From Xylanibacter caecicola (lineage in GTDB: Bacteria > Bacteroidota > Bacteroidia > Bacteroidales > Bacteroidaceae), in assembly GCF_013166515.1 (NCBI RefSeq), contig NZ_JABKKJ010000015.1, forward strand, positions 1 through 64,000: a stretch of DNA of 64,000 nucleotides, in the 5' to 3' direction. Made by a program: the position numbers and the translations under genes. The first letter of the stretch is position 1. Each line of letters opens with the position of its first letter. The notes under the pieces were generated by a model, which was given only the letters and a program-made list of their open reading frames with translations, made no database searches and was not told the DNA's origin. Positions 17,718 through 27,137 of this stretch are shown here, in pieces.

Positions 17718-18395
17718 TTATAGTTTAAAACACGGGTCTTCCAGATATGCGTTCTTATTGAAACGATACATGGCAGCACCACGCTTTGATGTCATTTTAT
17801 CTATGAATTCGGTTTTCTCTATAAATTCTATTGTCTTTATGCGCTTGCGGAAATTACGCTTGTCTATCTCTTCTCCGAGCACCGCCTCATATACATGCTG
17901 TAATTGTGTCAGTGTGAAGAGGTCGGGGAGTAGGTTGAAACTCAGCGGTTCCGTTGATATTCTTCTGTGTAATAATGTGATGGCTTTCTTCACCATATCG
18001 TTATGGTCGGAGTACAATTGTGGCAGTTCGTTTATGCTGACCCACTCGACACCATGTTGTTTACGCAATTCCTCGTTGTAGTCATTAACGTTTATCAGTG
18101 CACAATATGCCACGGATATGACGCGTTCGCCCGGATCACGTTCTATTGCTCCGAATGCTCCAACCTGTTTCATGTATATTTCTTTCAGTCCGGTAAGTTC
18201 CAACAGTACTCTGTTTGCCGCATCGTCCAGACATTCGTCTTTCTCTACAAAACCGCCATAAAGAGACCATTCTCCACGTCCCGGATCCATATTACGTTTT
18301 CCGATGAGCAGTTTCAGCCTGTTTTCATCAAAGCCGAATATTATACAGTCTACTGCAACGTATGCTTTAGTATGTTCGCTATAATAGGTAGTCAT
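17718..18395 (-). CDS. araR: AraR-type transcriptional regulator with degenerate Nudix domain
   Basis: The N-terminal 140 residues form a Nudix domain, the C-terminal part a winged helix ([30 protein letters not shown], about 160-200). The Nudix box [20 protein letters not shown] keeps the first Gly and Glu54 but has R62-V63 and E66-L67 where catalytic enzymes have RE and EE. It is therefore a likely sugar sensor, not a hydrolase. This matches the NrtR-family AraR known in Bacteroides thetaiotaomicron, which is relieved by L-arabinose. It lies inside the operon it should regulate. Confidence 0.9.
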   Translation of the reverse strand: MTTYYSEHTKAYVAVDCIIFGFDENRLKLLIGKRNMDPGRGEWSLYGGFVEKDECLDDAANRVLLELTGLKEIYMKQVGAFGAIERDPGERVISVAYCALINVNDYNEELRKQHGVEWVSINELPQLYSDHNDMVKKAITLLHRRISTEPLSFNLLPDLFTLTQLQHVYEAVLGEEIDKRNFRKRIKTIEFIEKTEFIDKMTSKRGAAMYRFNKNAYLEDPCFKL

Positions 18396-18437
18396 TTTTT
18401 ATATGTTAAGTCTTTGAGCTTTTTTATGTAAACCAAG

Positions 18438-18474
18438 AGGTGTACCTGCCTTTCGTCTCGAGGCAGATACACCT
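18438..18474 (-). terminator. hairpin between the symporter and araR
   Basis: Arms 18438-18451 and 18461-18474 (AGGTGTACCTGCCT against AGGCAGATACACCT) pair with a single mismatch that becomes a G-U wobble in the minus-strand RNA. It starts 12 nt after the symporter stop with no U-run, so it may protect or attenuate the mRNA rather than end it. Confidence 0.5.
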
Positions 18475-18485
18475 TATTTATATTA

Positions 18486-20468
18486 TTACCACAGAATGAT
18501 GTACAACAACGTAAGTATGATTATCACGCCGGCAGCACCAATGTTGAAAGCCTTGTCTGTTCTGAATATTTCGAGATCGATGGCTACAAGTTTCGGATCC
18601 TGCACCTTGTCAAGGGCATTGGAACGAAGATAGAAACCGATTGTCGCCGTCATTGCCGCAAAGAATATCATTGCTCCCTGCACGCCGTGTATGGCAAGTG
18701 TACTGTTAAAGAACGACAATACGAATATTGCGATGGATACGGCTGCAGTACAGTAGAATATCCTGCTCCAGAAAAGCTGTGTCTTTATTGTCTTTTCATC
18801 AAGAACATCTGCCTTCACTGCCTTATTGCTGTAGAGAGAGATTCCAACGAACATCACTACAAGTGCGATGAACACATATCCTGAACGTATCAGGAACGGA
18901 ACTTCAGGCATTGTGAACTTGAACAGTATCGAGAACAGGAATGTTCCGAATGCCGCTGCTACTGCCGCTGCTCCCGATGCACGTTTCCAAAGAAGTCCAA
19001 GACCGAATATTACCACTACGCCCGGATATACGAATGCCGAGTATTCCTGTATGAACTGGAATGCCTGGTCTATGCCTCCCATAAGAGGATATACGGCAAT
19101 AAGAGCTATGACGAGGGCGCTTACGGATGTCAGACGACCCACATTGACAAGTCTTGTTTCACTTGCGTTCTTGTTGATGAACTGCTTGTAGATATCCATG
19201 GTGAACAGTGTGGATGTAGAGTTGAACATGGAAGCAAGTGAAGAGATAACCGCTGCTGCAAGGGCGGCAAACGACAAACCTTTTACAAATGTCGGGGTGA
19301 AGTTGCGTATAAGGAACGGATAAGCATCGTCCGAACGCTCAATACCTCCGGCAAGCGTGTGGCGAAGAGCCTCGAGTGCTGCGCCGTCTCCCTGCATGAT
19401 ATAGAATGCACATACACCGGGAATACATACAATGAAAGGAATGAGAATCTTAAGGAATGCTGCGAATATCATACCCTTCTTTGCTTCGGAAAGTGATTTT
19501 GCAGCCAGACCTTTCTGAATGATATACTGGTTGAAGCCCCAATAGCCGAGGTTTGTAAGCCAGAGAGCACCGAATATCAGCACAATGCCCGGATTGGTAA
19601 AGAACGGATCCTCTTTCTGTATGGTTGCACCGTTCTCCACAACACCGTTAATCACAGGATACAGTTCCTCGTTTCTTGTGACAACAAGATTGAAGTGCTT
19701 GTCACCGGCTTGGTCTATGCACCAACTATATATATTCCCGAGAGCCTCCAATGCACCGCATCCCCATACTTCGGCACCGATAACGGAGAGAGCGGCATAT
19801 GCCGTGATAAGACCGCCGCCCACAAGGAATGTAACCTGCATTACATCGGTCCATGCAACAGAGGCAAGACCACCGTAGATTGAATAAAGACCGGCTATGA
19901 CGAAAAGCACGACAATGATTACCATTCTCACCTGATCTATCTCCATGCCGCCAAAGTTGATTATCATGTCTGTCGGCAAACCGAGGATTTGCTGTATGGC
20001 AAGTGCGCCGAGCCAAGCCACGGATGTAAGGTTTACGAATACATAAAGGAAAAGCCAAAGCATTGAGAATGCCAGTCCGACGCCCCAATTATAACGTTCG
20101 CGCAGGAACTGCGGTATAGTGAAAATCTTCTTCTCTATCATCAGTGGAAGCAGGAATTTTCCCACTACGATAAGTGTAGCCGCAGCCATAAGTTCGTATG
20201 CAGCCTGTGCTATGCCCGATGCAAATGCCGATCCCGACATTCCGATAAACTGTTCTGCTGAGATATTTGCCGCGATGAGCGATGCTCCGACTGCCCACCA
20301 TGTCAGTGTGTTTCCGGCAAGGAAATAGTCGGTAGACGACTTCTCTTCTCCTTTTTTGTTACGTGAGAGGAATATACCCATACCGACAAGGATTACGATA
20401 TATGCGGCAAACACGATGTAGTCCACCGCTTCAAATCCATTGTTCTGTAATGCTTCGATTACTTTCAT
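18486..20468 (-). CDS. sodium/solute symporter, probable L-arabinose transporter (SSS family)
   Basis: 660 aa inner-membrane protein with about 14 hydrophobic helices in the pattern of the sodium:solute symporter (SGLT) family: DYIVFAAYIVILVGMGIF at the N-terminus, STDYFLAGNTLTWWAVGAS, ISAEQFIGMSGSAFA, YSIYGGLASVAWTDVMQ and the late SSLASMFNSTSTLFTMDIYK. Its position between the periplasmic mutarotase and the ara genes indicates Na+-driven uptake of L-arabinose. Substrate is inferred from context. Confidence 0.9.
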   Translation of the reverse strand: MKVIEALQNNGFEAVDYIVFAAYIVILVGMGIFLSRNKKGEEKSSTDYFLAGNTLTWWAVGASLIAANISAEQFIGMSGSAFASGIAQAAYELMAAATLIVVGKFLLPLMIEKKIFTIPQFLRERYNWGVGLAFSMLWLFLYVFVNLTSVAWLGALAIQQILGLPTDMIINFGGMEIDQVRMVIIVVLFVIAGLYSIYGGLASVAWTDVMQVTFLVGGGLITAYAALSVIGAEVWGCGALEALGNIYSWCIDQAGDKHFNLVVTRNEELYPVINGVVENGATIQKEDPFFTNPGIVLIFGALWLTNLGYWGFNQYIIQKGLAAKSLSEAKKGMIFAAFLKILIPFIVCIPGVCAFYIMQGDGAALEALRHTLAGGIERSDDAYPFLIRNFTPTFVKGLSFAALAAAVISSLASMFNSTSTLFTMDIYKQFINKNASETRLVNVGRLTSVSALVIALIAVYPLMGGIDQAFQFIQEYSAFVYPGVVVIFGLGLLWKRASGAAAVAAAFGTFLFSILFKFTMPEVPFLIRSGYVFIALVVMFVGISLYSNKAVKADVLDEKTIKTQLFWSRIFYCTAAVSIAIFVLSFFNSTLAIHGVQGAMIFFAAMTATIGFYLRSNALDKVQDPKLVAIDLEIFRTDKAFNIGAAGVIIILTLLYIILW

Positions 20469-20515
20469 TGTTTGTTTCTTTTTTTATAAGTTAGTATTAT
20501 TATAAGGTAATAATG

Positions 20516-21682
20516 TTATTCCACACTGAATTTAAATACACAATGTGAGTTGTATTGCTGTCCCGGTGCAAGTATCGGCGACGGCCACTGTGTCTTATTG
20601 GGGCTGTCCGGATATTTCTGTGTTTCAAGACAGCATCCTGCCTGCTTGTCGTATGCAATGCCTTTCTTTCCTTTTACCGTTCCGTTAAGGAAGTTTCCGG
20701 TATATACCTGTATGCCGGGCTCGTTGGTATAAACCTCAAGCTTTATACCTGTTAGCGGCGAATAAAGGCTTGCCGCCACTTGAGTGTCATCACCCTTGCC
20801 GTCTTTATAAGTGTTCAGGCACCAGTTATGGTCAAATCCGTTTGCACCCTTTATCTGTGCAAATCCGAAGTTATCCACATCCTTTCCTATTGCTGTAGGC
20901 TTGCGGAAGTCCATTGGCGTGTTTTCCACTTTGGCAGTCTCGCCTGTTGTCATATATGTGGTGTCGGTAGGTGTATAGTTGTCGGCATTTACGTATAGCA
21001 GGCAGTTCTTAATGTCTTTTGTCGGGTCTCCGTTCAGGTTGAAATACGAGTGGTTTGTCATGTTTACAACCGTCTTCTTGTCTGTCGTTGCCGTATATTT
21101 TATATCAAGGCTGTTGTCGCCTTTCACAGTGTATGTAACCACAGCCGTCACGTTGCCCGGAAAGTTGTTGTCTCCGTCTTTCGAGTTCATCGTAAGCTCA
21201 AGGGTGGAGTCGTTAAGTTGTTTTGCATCATATACCTGATATTGCCAGCCGGAGGGACCGCCGTGCAGACAATGCCCGAAATTGTTGGTCGGCAGTTGTG
21301 TTGTCTTGCCGTCAATCGTTATCTGTCCGTTCTTTATACGGTTTGCATATCTGCCTATTGCAGCCCCGAAGTCGCTCGGACTGTTCACGCTGTCGGCATA
21401 TTGCGCTATGTTGTCATAACCCAATACAACGTCCGTAGGCGTACCGTTCTTGTCCGGAACAACGATGGAAACCACGCGTCCGCCGAAGTTTGTTATGCAC
21501 ACCTCCATGTTGCCTGCATTCTTAAGCGTATATAATTTTATAGGCTTCTCATTGATTACTGTGTCAAATGCTGTCGGATTTAGTCCCGATGCCGTAGTCT
21601 TCTGAACTTTGTCGGAGCAGCTCATCGACAGTATTGCAACTGCAATTCCTGTTCCGAAAATCACTGATTTTAGGTTTTTCAT
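20516..21682 (-). CDS. galM: aldose 1-epimerase lipoprotein (mutarotase), arabinose operon
   Basis: Interconverts alpha and beta anomers of aldoses. The 388-aa protein has a lipoprotein signal ending SMSC (Cys22), so it acts in the periplasm or on a membrane surface, unlike the second mutarotase near 24 kb. GalM landmarks: NFGGRVVSIVVPDKNG, GAAIGRYANRIKNG, CLHGGPSGW (catalytic His), TNHSYFNLNGD (His) and CCLETQKYPDSPN (Glu). It is the first gene of the arabinose block, where it would supply the anomer taken by the symporter. Confidence 0.93.
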   Translation of the reverse strand: MKNLKSVIFGTGIAVAILSMSCSDKVQKTTASGLNPTAFDTVINEKPIKLYTLKNAGNMEVCITNFGGRVVSIVVPDKNGTPTDVVLGYDNIAQYADSVNSPSDFGAAIGRYANRIKNGQITIDGKTTQLPTNNFGHCLHGGPSGWQYQVYDAKQLNDSTLELTMNSKDGDNNFPGNVTAVVTYTVKGDNSLDIKYTATTDKKTVVNMTNHSYFNLNGDPTKDIKNCLLYVNADNYTPTDTTYMTTGETAKVENTPMDFRKPTAIGKDVDNFGFAQIKGANGFDHNWCLNTYKDGKGDDTQVAASLYSPLTGIKLEVYTNEPGIQVYTGNFLNGTVKGKKGIAYDKQAGCCLETQKYPDSPNKTQWPSPILAPGQQYNSHCVFKFSVE

Positions 21683-21756
21683 ATATTTGTTGGGGTTAAT
21701 AAGTTATAGTTTCATAAATTGCATGTAAAGTTAATACATTTTTCTCAAACTCAAGT

Positions 21757-21767
21757 ATAAACGTATA
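21757..21767. promoter_or_regulatory. candidate operator upstream of the arabinose operon
   Basis: ACGTATAACGT is an imperfect dyad 75 bp before the galM ATG. On the minus strand it lies directly upstream of TATACTTG, a one-mismatch -7 box. It could be the AraR site, but I have no second copy to compare. A better-matching -7 box (TATCTTTG) lies farther upstream at 21909-21916. Confidence 0.25.
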
Positions 21768-21908
21768 ACGTTTTGTTACATTTGCCGAGGTTTATGTGTT
21801 TTATCGGTATTGTGTATGTCTTTTCAGAATAGTTCATGCCGTTTTTCGTATTTTGCATGCTTTTAATCGAGCATGTTTCCCATGTGGTGACTTATAAATT
21901 TATGCCTT

Positions 21909-21916
21909 CAAAGATA
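21909..21916 (-). promoter_or_regulatory. candidate -7 box for the arabinose operon
   Basis: On the minus strand TATCTTTG matches TAnnTTTG exactly. It would give a leader of over 200 nt before galM; the -33 match is poor. Whether this or the weaker box near 21752 is used cannot be decided from sequence. Confidence 0.35.
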
Positions 21917-22075
21917 CTAAAAAAATATATAACAATAAAAAAAATGCGGATTAATTGTATTTTATACGCCAAAGTAAAAGAATATCAATGGATATTGACG
22001 ATAAGAAAAAGGGTGATAAAAGGCGTTAGCCTTGTTGGTGTGTGGAGAGTTTGTGAGAGATGGGAAAAGGGAGAT

Positions 22076-22202
22076 AAAAGAAGATAAAGGGAGATAGGAG
22101 GAGATAAAGGACGATAGCCTCGTTGCTTGTTTCAAGGCTATTGTCCTTTATCTTCTGTGGCGCAAGCCACATATCTTCCTCTATCTCCCTTTATCTTCTT
22201 TT
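22076..22202. repeat. family B hairpin, copy 1 (downstream of galK)
   Basis: Long imperfect hairpin of GGAGATA/GATAAAGG units starting 26 nt beyond the galK stop. Three parts are visible. The outer stem is AAAAGAAGATAAAGGGAGAT on the left against its complement at 22171-22202. The inner stem pairs AGATAAAGGACGATAGCCT with AGGCTATTGTCCTTTATCT, with one G-U. A side hairpin, TGTGGC-GCAA-GCCACA at 22156-22171, sits on the right arm. See the family finding. Confidence 0.8.
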
Positions 22203-22227
22203 ATATAAAGACTATCTCAGTCGTCTG

Positions 22228-23388
22228 TCAGCAAATTTTTCGTGAGCCGTCGCCTATTACCACGTCATACACCTTCAGCTGTTTGCCGTATCGGTTCATA
22301 TATTTATCCTTTGCATCGGCTATGAAACTGTCGTATATTTCTTCCTTTACAAGGTTTATTGTACAGCCTCCGAAGCCTCCTCCCATGATGCGGCTGCCGG
22401 TCACACCATTGTCGTTGGCGATGCTGTTGAGATAGTCAAGCTCTTCGCATGACACCTCATAGTCTTCGCTTAGTCCGCGGTGTGTTTCGTACATTTTCTT
22501 TCCAACGGTTTCGAAGTCGTTCTCCGTAAGAGCCTTACATACTGCCTGCACACGGTCTTTCTCTCCGAGAACGAATACGGCGCGCCTCATGTCTTCCTCG
22601 CTTACAATGTCTTTTACACTTACAAGCATGTCCCAGTCGGCATCACGAAGTGTTTCCATGTTCTTTTCCGGATATCTCTGTTTCAGCGCTTCCAGCACGT
22701 TCTCGCAGCTTTTGCGGCGGTCGTTGTATGCCGACGATGCCAGTTCGTGTTTTACACCCGAGTCCAATAGCACCAGTTTGTAGCCTTTCATCTCGAACGG
22801 GAAATATTCGAACTCGTGGCTGCGGCAGTCCAGACACATCAGTTTCCCTGCCTTTCCGAATACGCTTGCAAACTGATCCATTATGCCGCACTTCACTCCG
22901 CAGTAGTTGTGTTCCGTTGCCTGTCCGGCGAGAACTATGTCCCATTTGCTTACCTTGTTGTCGCCGAAGAGGTCGTTTATGGCGTATGCGTAACAGCTTT
23001 CAAGCGCTGCAGACGATGACATGCCTGTTCCCAGCGGCACATCGCCTGCAAATGCGGTGTTGAAACCTTTCACGTCCACGCCGCGTTTCTTCATTTCCTG
23101 TACTATCCCGTAAAGATATCGTGCCCAACTTGTGCGCGGTACCGTTTCGTCGTCTACGCCGAATTCCACCTTGTCTTTAAGGTCTATGGCGTATGCCAGC
23201 ACCTTTCCCGTGCCGTTGGGGCGTATCTCGCACATTATTCCTTTGTCCACCGCACCGGGAAAAACAAATCCTCCGTTATAGTCGGTGTGCTCTCCGATGA
23301 GGTTGATGCGACCCGGAGAGTGGTATATGTTTCCTGTCTTGCCGTCGAAATGTTTTATAAAACGGCTTCTTACAAATTCTATATCCAT
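22228..23388 (-). CDS. galK: galactokinase
   Basis: Phosphorylates alpha-D-galactose at C1 for the Leloir pathway. GHMP kinase with the galactokinase signature GRINLIGEHTDYNGG (about 26-40), the ATP loop PLGTGMSSSAALE, KCGIMDQFASVFG and the C-terminal GGGFGGCTINLV. 386 aa, full length. It lies 36 nt after a mutarotase gene, which supplies the alpha anomer. No galT or galE is in the window. Confidence 0.96.
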   Translation of the reverse strand: MDIEFVRSRFIKHFDGKTGNIYHSPGRINLIGEHTDYNGGFVFPGAVDKGIMCEIRPNGTGKVLAYAIDLKDKVEFGVDDETVPRTSWARYLYGIVQEMKKRGVDVKGFNTAFAGDVPLGTGMSSSAALESCYAYAINDLFGDNKVSKWDIVLAGQATEHNYCGVKCGIMDQFASVFGKAGKLMCLDCRSHEFEYFPFEMKGYKLVLLDSGVKHELASSAYNDRRKSCENVLEALKQRYPEKNMETLRDADWDMLVSVKDIVSEEDMRRAVFVLGEKDRVQAVCKALTENDFETVGKKMYETHRGLSEDYEVSCEELDYLNSIANDNGVTGSRIMGGGFGGCTINLVKEEIYDSFIADAKDKYMNRYGKQLKVYDVVIGDGSRKIC

Positions 23389-23424
23389 GGTCTTATGCTT
23401 ATGAATTGTTTGCCTGTTGTGCTG

Positions 23425-24513
23425 TCATTCTGTCACTCCGAACCTGTATATCGTTGTCTGTTTGTATTGCTCTCCCGGACGTAACACCACTGTCGGGAAG
23501 TAAGGACGGTTGGGAGAATCGGGGAAGTGTTGTGCTTCGAAGCAGATACCGCTGCGTTTTGGGAACGTTGCACCGTGCTGTCCCTTGTATCCGTCTGCCC
23601 AGTTGTCTGTATACAGTTGCATGCCCGGTTCTGTAGTGTATACCTCCATTGTGCGTCCGCTTTCCGGTTCTGTGATGCGTGCGGCAAAGCTCAGTTCTCC
23701 TTCTTCGTTCTTGTTGAGCACATAACAGTGGTCATATCCGTTTCCGTTCCTTATTTGTTCGTTGTCGGCATTGATATCCCTGCCTACTGTCTTGGGCGTT
23801 CTGAAATCGAACGGAGTGTCTTTTACCATGCGTATCTCGCCTGTCGGGATACAAGTCTCGTCTATCGGAAGATAGAAGTCGGCGTTTATCTCGCATATAA
23901 GGCTGTCTATGGTCGGGGTAGGGTCTGCCGTACCGGTCAGACTGAAGAAACCGTGACTGGTAAGATTGACGATTGTCTTCTTGTTTGTCGTTGCCATATA
24001 CTCTATTACAAGCTCGTTGTTGTCGTTGAAAGTATAGGCGACGGTCACTTTCAGCTCGCCCGAGAAACCTTCCTCGCCGTATGACGACACATAATTGAGT
24101 ATAAGTGTCTCTTCGTTCATAAGCAGCGCGTCCCATACACGTGCGTTAAATCCCCTGTTGCCTCCGTGCAGCGAGTTTGGACCGTTGTTGACAGGCAACT
24201 GATACACTTTACCGTTCAGCTGATAACGCCCTTTGCATATACGGTTGCCGTAGCGTCCTATCAGCGTTGACAGATAAGGTTCGGGGCTGTTAACCAGCGA
24301 CTGTATGTTGTCGTGGCTTTGTATCACGTTGGCATGCTTGCCGTTCTTGTCCGGAACCATTATCGCCACTATCGCGCCGCCGTAGTTGCTTATCGCAACC
24401 TCGTTGCCATTTCTGTTCTTGAGTATGTATAGGTCTGTCTGCTTTCCGTCAATGACGGTTTGAAAGTCTTCCGCTTTCAAACCGCAGAGGTTTGGAGTCT
24501 CGTTCGTATTCAT
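23425..24513 (-). CDS. galM: aldose 1-epimerase (mutarotase), galactose operon
   Basis: Second mutarotase of the window, 362 aa, without a signal peptide and so cytoplasmic. GalM features: NYGGAIVAIMVPDKNG, LIGRYGNRICKGRY, SLHGGNRGF (His), LTSHGFFSLTG (His) and GICFEAQHFPDSPN (Glu). Directly upstream of galK, it should feed alpha-galactose to that enzyme. The two mutarotases of the window are related but clearly diverged and sit in separate operons. Confidence 0.95.
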   Translation of the reverse strand: MNTNETPNLCGLKAEDFQTVIDGKQTDLYILKNRNGNEVAISNYGGAIVAIMVPDKNGKHANVIQSHDNIQSLVNSPEPYLSTLIGRYGNRICKGRYQLNGKVYQLPVNNGPNSLHGGNRGFNARVWDALLMNEETLILNYVSSYGEEGFSGELKVTVAYTFNDNNELVIEYMATTNKKTIVNLTSHGFFSLTGTADPTPTIDSLICEINADFYLPIDETCIPTGEIRMVKDTPFDFRTPKTVGRDINADNEQIRNGNGYDHCYVLNKNEEGELSFAARITEPESGRTMEVYTTEPGMQLYTDNWADGYKGQHGATFPKRSGICFEAQHFPDSPNRPYFPTVVLRPGEQYKQTTIYRFGVTE

Positions 24514-24534
24514 AATATTTTAGAGTTTAAAGTA

Positions 24535-24561
24535 TTTGACTTATCTGCAAAATAAGTCAAA
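24535..24561 (-). promoter_or_regulatory. operator-like dyad upstream of galM-galK
   Basis: TTTGACTTAT (24535-24544) and ATAAGTCAAA (24552-24561) are exact inverted copies around 7 nt. They lie 22 nt before the galM ATG. On the minus strand the centre reads TTATTTTGC, close to a -7 box, so a bound regulator would cover the promoter. It may equally be the 3' hairpin of folC. Confidence 0.45.
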
Positions 24562-24621
24562 AAAAACGAGATATACGAACGAAACAAATAAAAAACATAT
24601 TGGTTTGAGTGTTAAAAACAC

Positions 24622-25908
24622 CTAAACACAATATGTCAGAAAGTCGGCAACCACATAGCTGCTGCCGCCTACGAATATGAAATCATCGGCACCTGCATCA
24701 GCCTTTGCCGCCGTATATGCACTCTTCACGTCGGTGTGGCATGTGCCTTTCAGCCCGTGTGCCTCGCCATGCCTGCACACATCCCGCTCGTTTATAGCCC
24801 TGTGTGTCGATGCCTTTGTAAAATAATACACGGCATTGAGCGGCATAAGAGACATCACGCTGTCTATGTCCTTGTCGTCCACCATGCCGAAAACGATGCG
24901 CATCTGCCGGCATTTCTGCATCTCCAGCTGCTTGCCGAGATACATCCAGCCGCCCGTGTTGTGCCCCGTGTCGCATACCACGGTGGGGCTTTCCTGTATC
25001 TTCTGCCACCTTCCCGACAGTCCGGTGAGACTTGCCGCCTTTGCTATTCCGGTTGTTATTCTTCCGCTGTCCGTCAGTATGCCTGCGTCAAGCAGACGTT
25101 TTGCGGCGCAGAGCACCGTGGCAGTGTTCTTTGTCTGATATATTCCGCCAAGCTCTCCCTCTATTTTTCCATACCGTTTTGTCGTGTATGACATGCCGCC
25201 GGCTGCCTGCGGCTCGGCGGATACAATTTCCTTTTCGTCTTCCGCAAAGTATATCGGTGCCTGCTCTTGATGTGCCTTTGCCGTGAAAACCGCCCTTGTC
25301 TCGTCGGTATGTTCTCCTATTACCACGGGGGTGTGCGGCTTTATTATGCCTGCTTTCTCCGATGCGATCTTTGCAAGTGTGTCTCCGAGAAACTGTGTGT
25401 GGTCGAGACTGATGTTTGTTATGACCGACAGAACCGGACTGATGATGTTCGTGCAGTCCAGTCTTCCGCCCAGTCCCACCTCTATAACGGCTATGTCGAC
25501 ACGGCGATCTGCAAAGTATTTGAAGGCGAGGGCTGTGGTAAGTTCAAAGAAACTGGGGTGCAACGGCTCGAAAAACGGGCGTTCGCTTTCGACAAAACGC
25601 ACCACGTAATCCTCGCTTACGGGGACACCGTTCACCTTTATACGTTCGCGGAAACTTACGAGATGCGGCGATGTGTACAGTCCCACGCGGTATCCTTCAG
25701 CCTGCAGCATGGCGGCAAGGGTGTGCGAGCACGAGCCTTTGCCGTTTGTTCCGGCAACGTGTATTGTGCGGAACTGCCTGTGCGGATGTCCGAAGTGCCT
25801 GTCTAAGGCGTGCGTGTTTGCCAGTCCCTCCTTATAAGCGACAGCGCCCACCTTGTGAAACATGGGGACGCTGTCGTATAGATATCGGATTGTCTCTTCG
25901 TAAGTCAT
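24622..25908 (-). CDS. folC: folylpolyglutamate synthase/dihydrofolate synthase
   Basis: Adds glutamate to dihydropteroate and to folates. Mur-ligase-like ATP enzyme: P-loop IHVAGTNGKGSCSHTLA (about 49-65), SPHLVSFRERIKVNG, EVGLGGRLDCTN, ITNISLDHTQFLG and CDTGHNTGGW in the C-terminal domain. 428 aa, normal. It starts 18 nt after dnaJ ends, so it is probably in one transcript with the chaperone genes. Confidence 0.95.
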   Translation of the reverse strand: MTYEETIRYLYDSVPMFHKVGAVAYKEGLANTHALDRHFGHPHRQFRTIHVAGTNGKGSCSHTLAAMLQAEGYRVGLYTSPHLVSFRERIKVNGVPVSEDYVVRFVESERPFFEPLHPSFFELTTALAFKYFADRRVDIAVIEVGLGGRLDCTNIISPVLSVITNISLDHTQFLGDTLAKIASEKAGIIKPHTPVVIGEHTDETRAVFTAKAHQEQAPIYFAEDEKEIVSAEPQAAGGMSYTTKRYGKIEGELGGIYQTKNTATVLCAAKRLLDAGILTDSGRITTGIAKAASLTGLSGRWQKIQESPTVVCDTGHNTGGWMYLGKQLEMQKCRQMRIVFGMVDDKDIDSVMSLMPLNAVYYFTKASTHRAINERDVCRHGEAHGLKGTCHTDVKSAYTAAKADAGADDFIFVGGSSYVVADFLTYCV

Positions 25909-25926
25909 AAGACTTTCCTTGATGTC

Positions 25927-27090
25927 TTAGTTGAAGTAATTCTTGAATTTCTGGAAGATTGTCTGTTTTGTAGACACGTCTCCCTCGAAGTTGTCGCTCT
26001 TCTGCATCTTCTCAAGGGCTTGTTTCTCGTCCTTGCTCAGTGTCTTCGGCACGTATATGCTGATGTTCACCACAAGGTCGCCCATGCCTCTTCCATAGCC
26101 CTGTACGGCAGGAAGTCCCTTGCCGCGCAGTCTGAGTGTCTTTCCCGGCTGTGTTCCCGGCTCTATCTTTATGCGCACCTTGTGCCCGTCGATGGTCGGA
26201 ATCTCAACGTTTCCGCCCAACGCCGCCGTTGGGAAACTCAGCAGCAGATTATATATAAGGTTGTTGCCGTCGCGCACGAATGTGTCGTTTGGCTCCTCTT
26301 CTATATATACCTGTATGTTGCCGGGAATGCCGTTGTGCTTTCCGGCGTTGCCTTTTCCGGGAACGTTTACCACCATTCCTTCCTCAACTCCTGCCGGAAT
26401 GTTTATCTCCACGACTTCTTCTCCCTTTACAACACCGCTTCCGCCGCACTCATGACACTTGTTCTTTATGACCTTTCCCTCGCCTCCGCAGGTAGGGCAG
26501 ACGCTCTGTGTCTGCATCATTCCGAACAGGCTCTGCGTGGTTCGCGTCACAACTCCGCTGCCATGACATGTCGGACATGTCTCTGTTCCGCTGCCTGCTT
26601 CGGCACCGCTGCCGTGACAATGGCTGCACTGTATGTCTTTCTTTACCTTGAACTTCTTGGTTACTCCCGTAGAAATCTCGTTTAACGAGAGGCGTACTTT
26701 CAGTCTAAGGTCAGACCCGCGGTGCTGTGTGGGGCGATGCTGACCGCCTCCGCCAAAGCCTCCGAAGCCTCCGCGTCCGCCGAAAACGTCGCCGAACATG
26801 GAGAAAATGTCGTCCATGCTGAAGCCTCCCGCACTGCTGAAGCCTCCGAAACCGCCTGCTCCCGCCGGACCGTTGAAGCCGAACTGGTCGTATTGCTGGC
26901 GTTTCTGCGGGTCGTGAAGCACGTCGTATGCCTCGGCCGCCTCCTTGAACTTAGCCTCAGCCTCCTTGTTGTCGGGGTTGCGGTCGGGGTGATACTTGAT
27001 GGCTATCTTGCGATACGCCTTCTTTATTTCGTCTTCAGAAGCGTTCTTGTCTACACCAAGCACTTCATAGTAATCTCTCTTCTCAGCCAT
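25927..27090 (-). CDS. dnaJ: chaperone DnaJ (Hsp40)
   Basis: Co-chaperone that delivers substrates to DnaK and stimulates its ATPase. J domain 1-70 with HPD at 34-36, a Gly/Phe-rich linker (about 75-125), the four CxxCxGxG zinc repeats ([32 protein letters not shown]) and the C-terminal substrate domain. 387 aa. grpE lies 47 nt upstream; dnaK itself is not in the window. Confidence 0.98.
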   Translation of the reverse strand: MAEKRDYYEVLGVDKNASEDEIKKAYRKIAIKYHPDRNPDNKEAEAKFKEAAEAYDVLHDPQKRQQYDQFGFNGPAGAGGFGGFSSAGGFSMDDIFSMFGDVFGGRGGFGGFGGGGQHRPTQHRGSDLRLKVRLSLNEISTGVTKKFKVKKDIQCSHCHGSGAEAGSGTETCPTCHGSGVVTRTTQSLFGMMQTQSVCPTCGGEGKVIKNKCHECGGSGVVKGEEVVEINIPAGVEEGMVVNVPGKGNAGKHNGIPGNIQVYIEEEPNDTFVRDGNNLIYNLLLSFPTAALGGNVEIPTIDGHKVRIKIEPGTQPGKTLRLRGKGLPAVQGYGRGMGDLVVNISIYVPKTLSKDEKQALEKMQKSDNFEGDVSTKQTIFQKFKNYFN

Positions 27091-27137
27091 TATTATATGT
27101 AATCTTAGCTTTTAATCGTTCACTTCTAACTCTCTTC

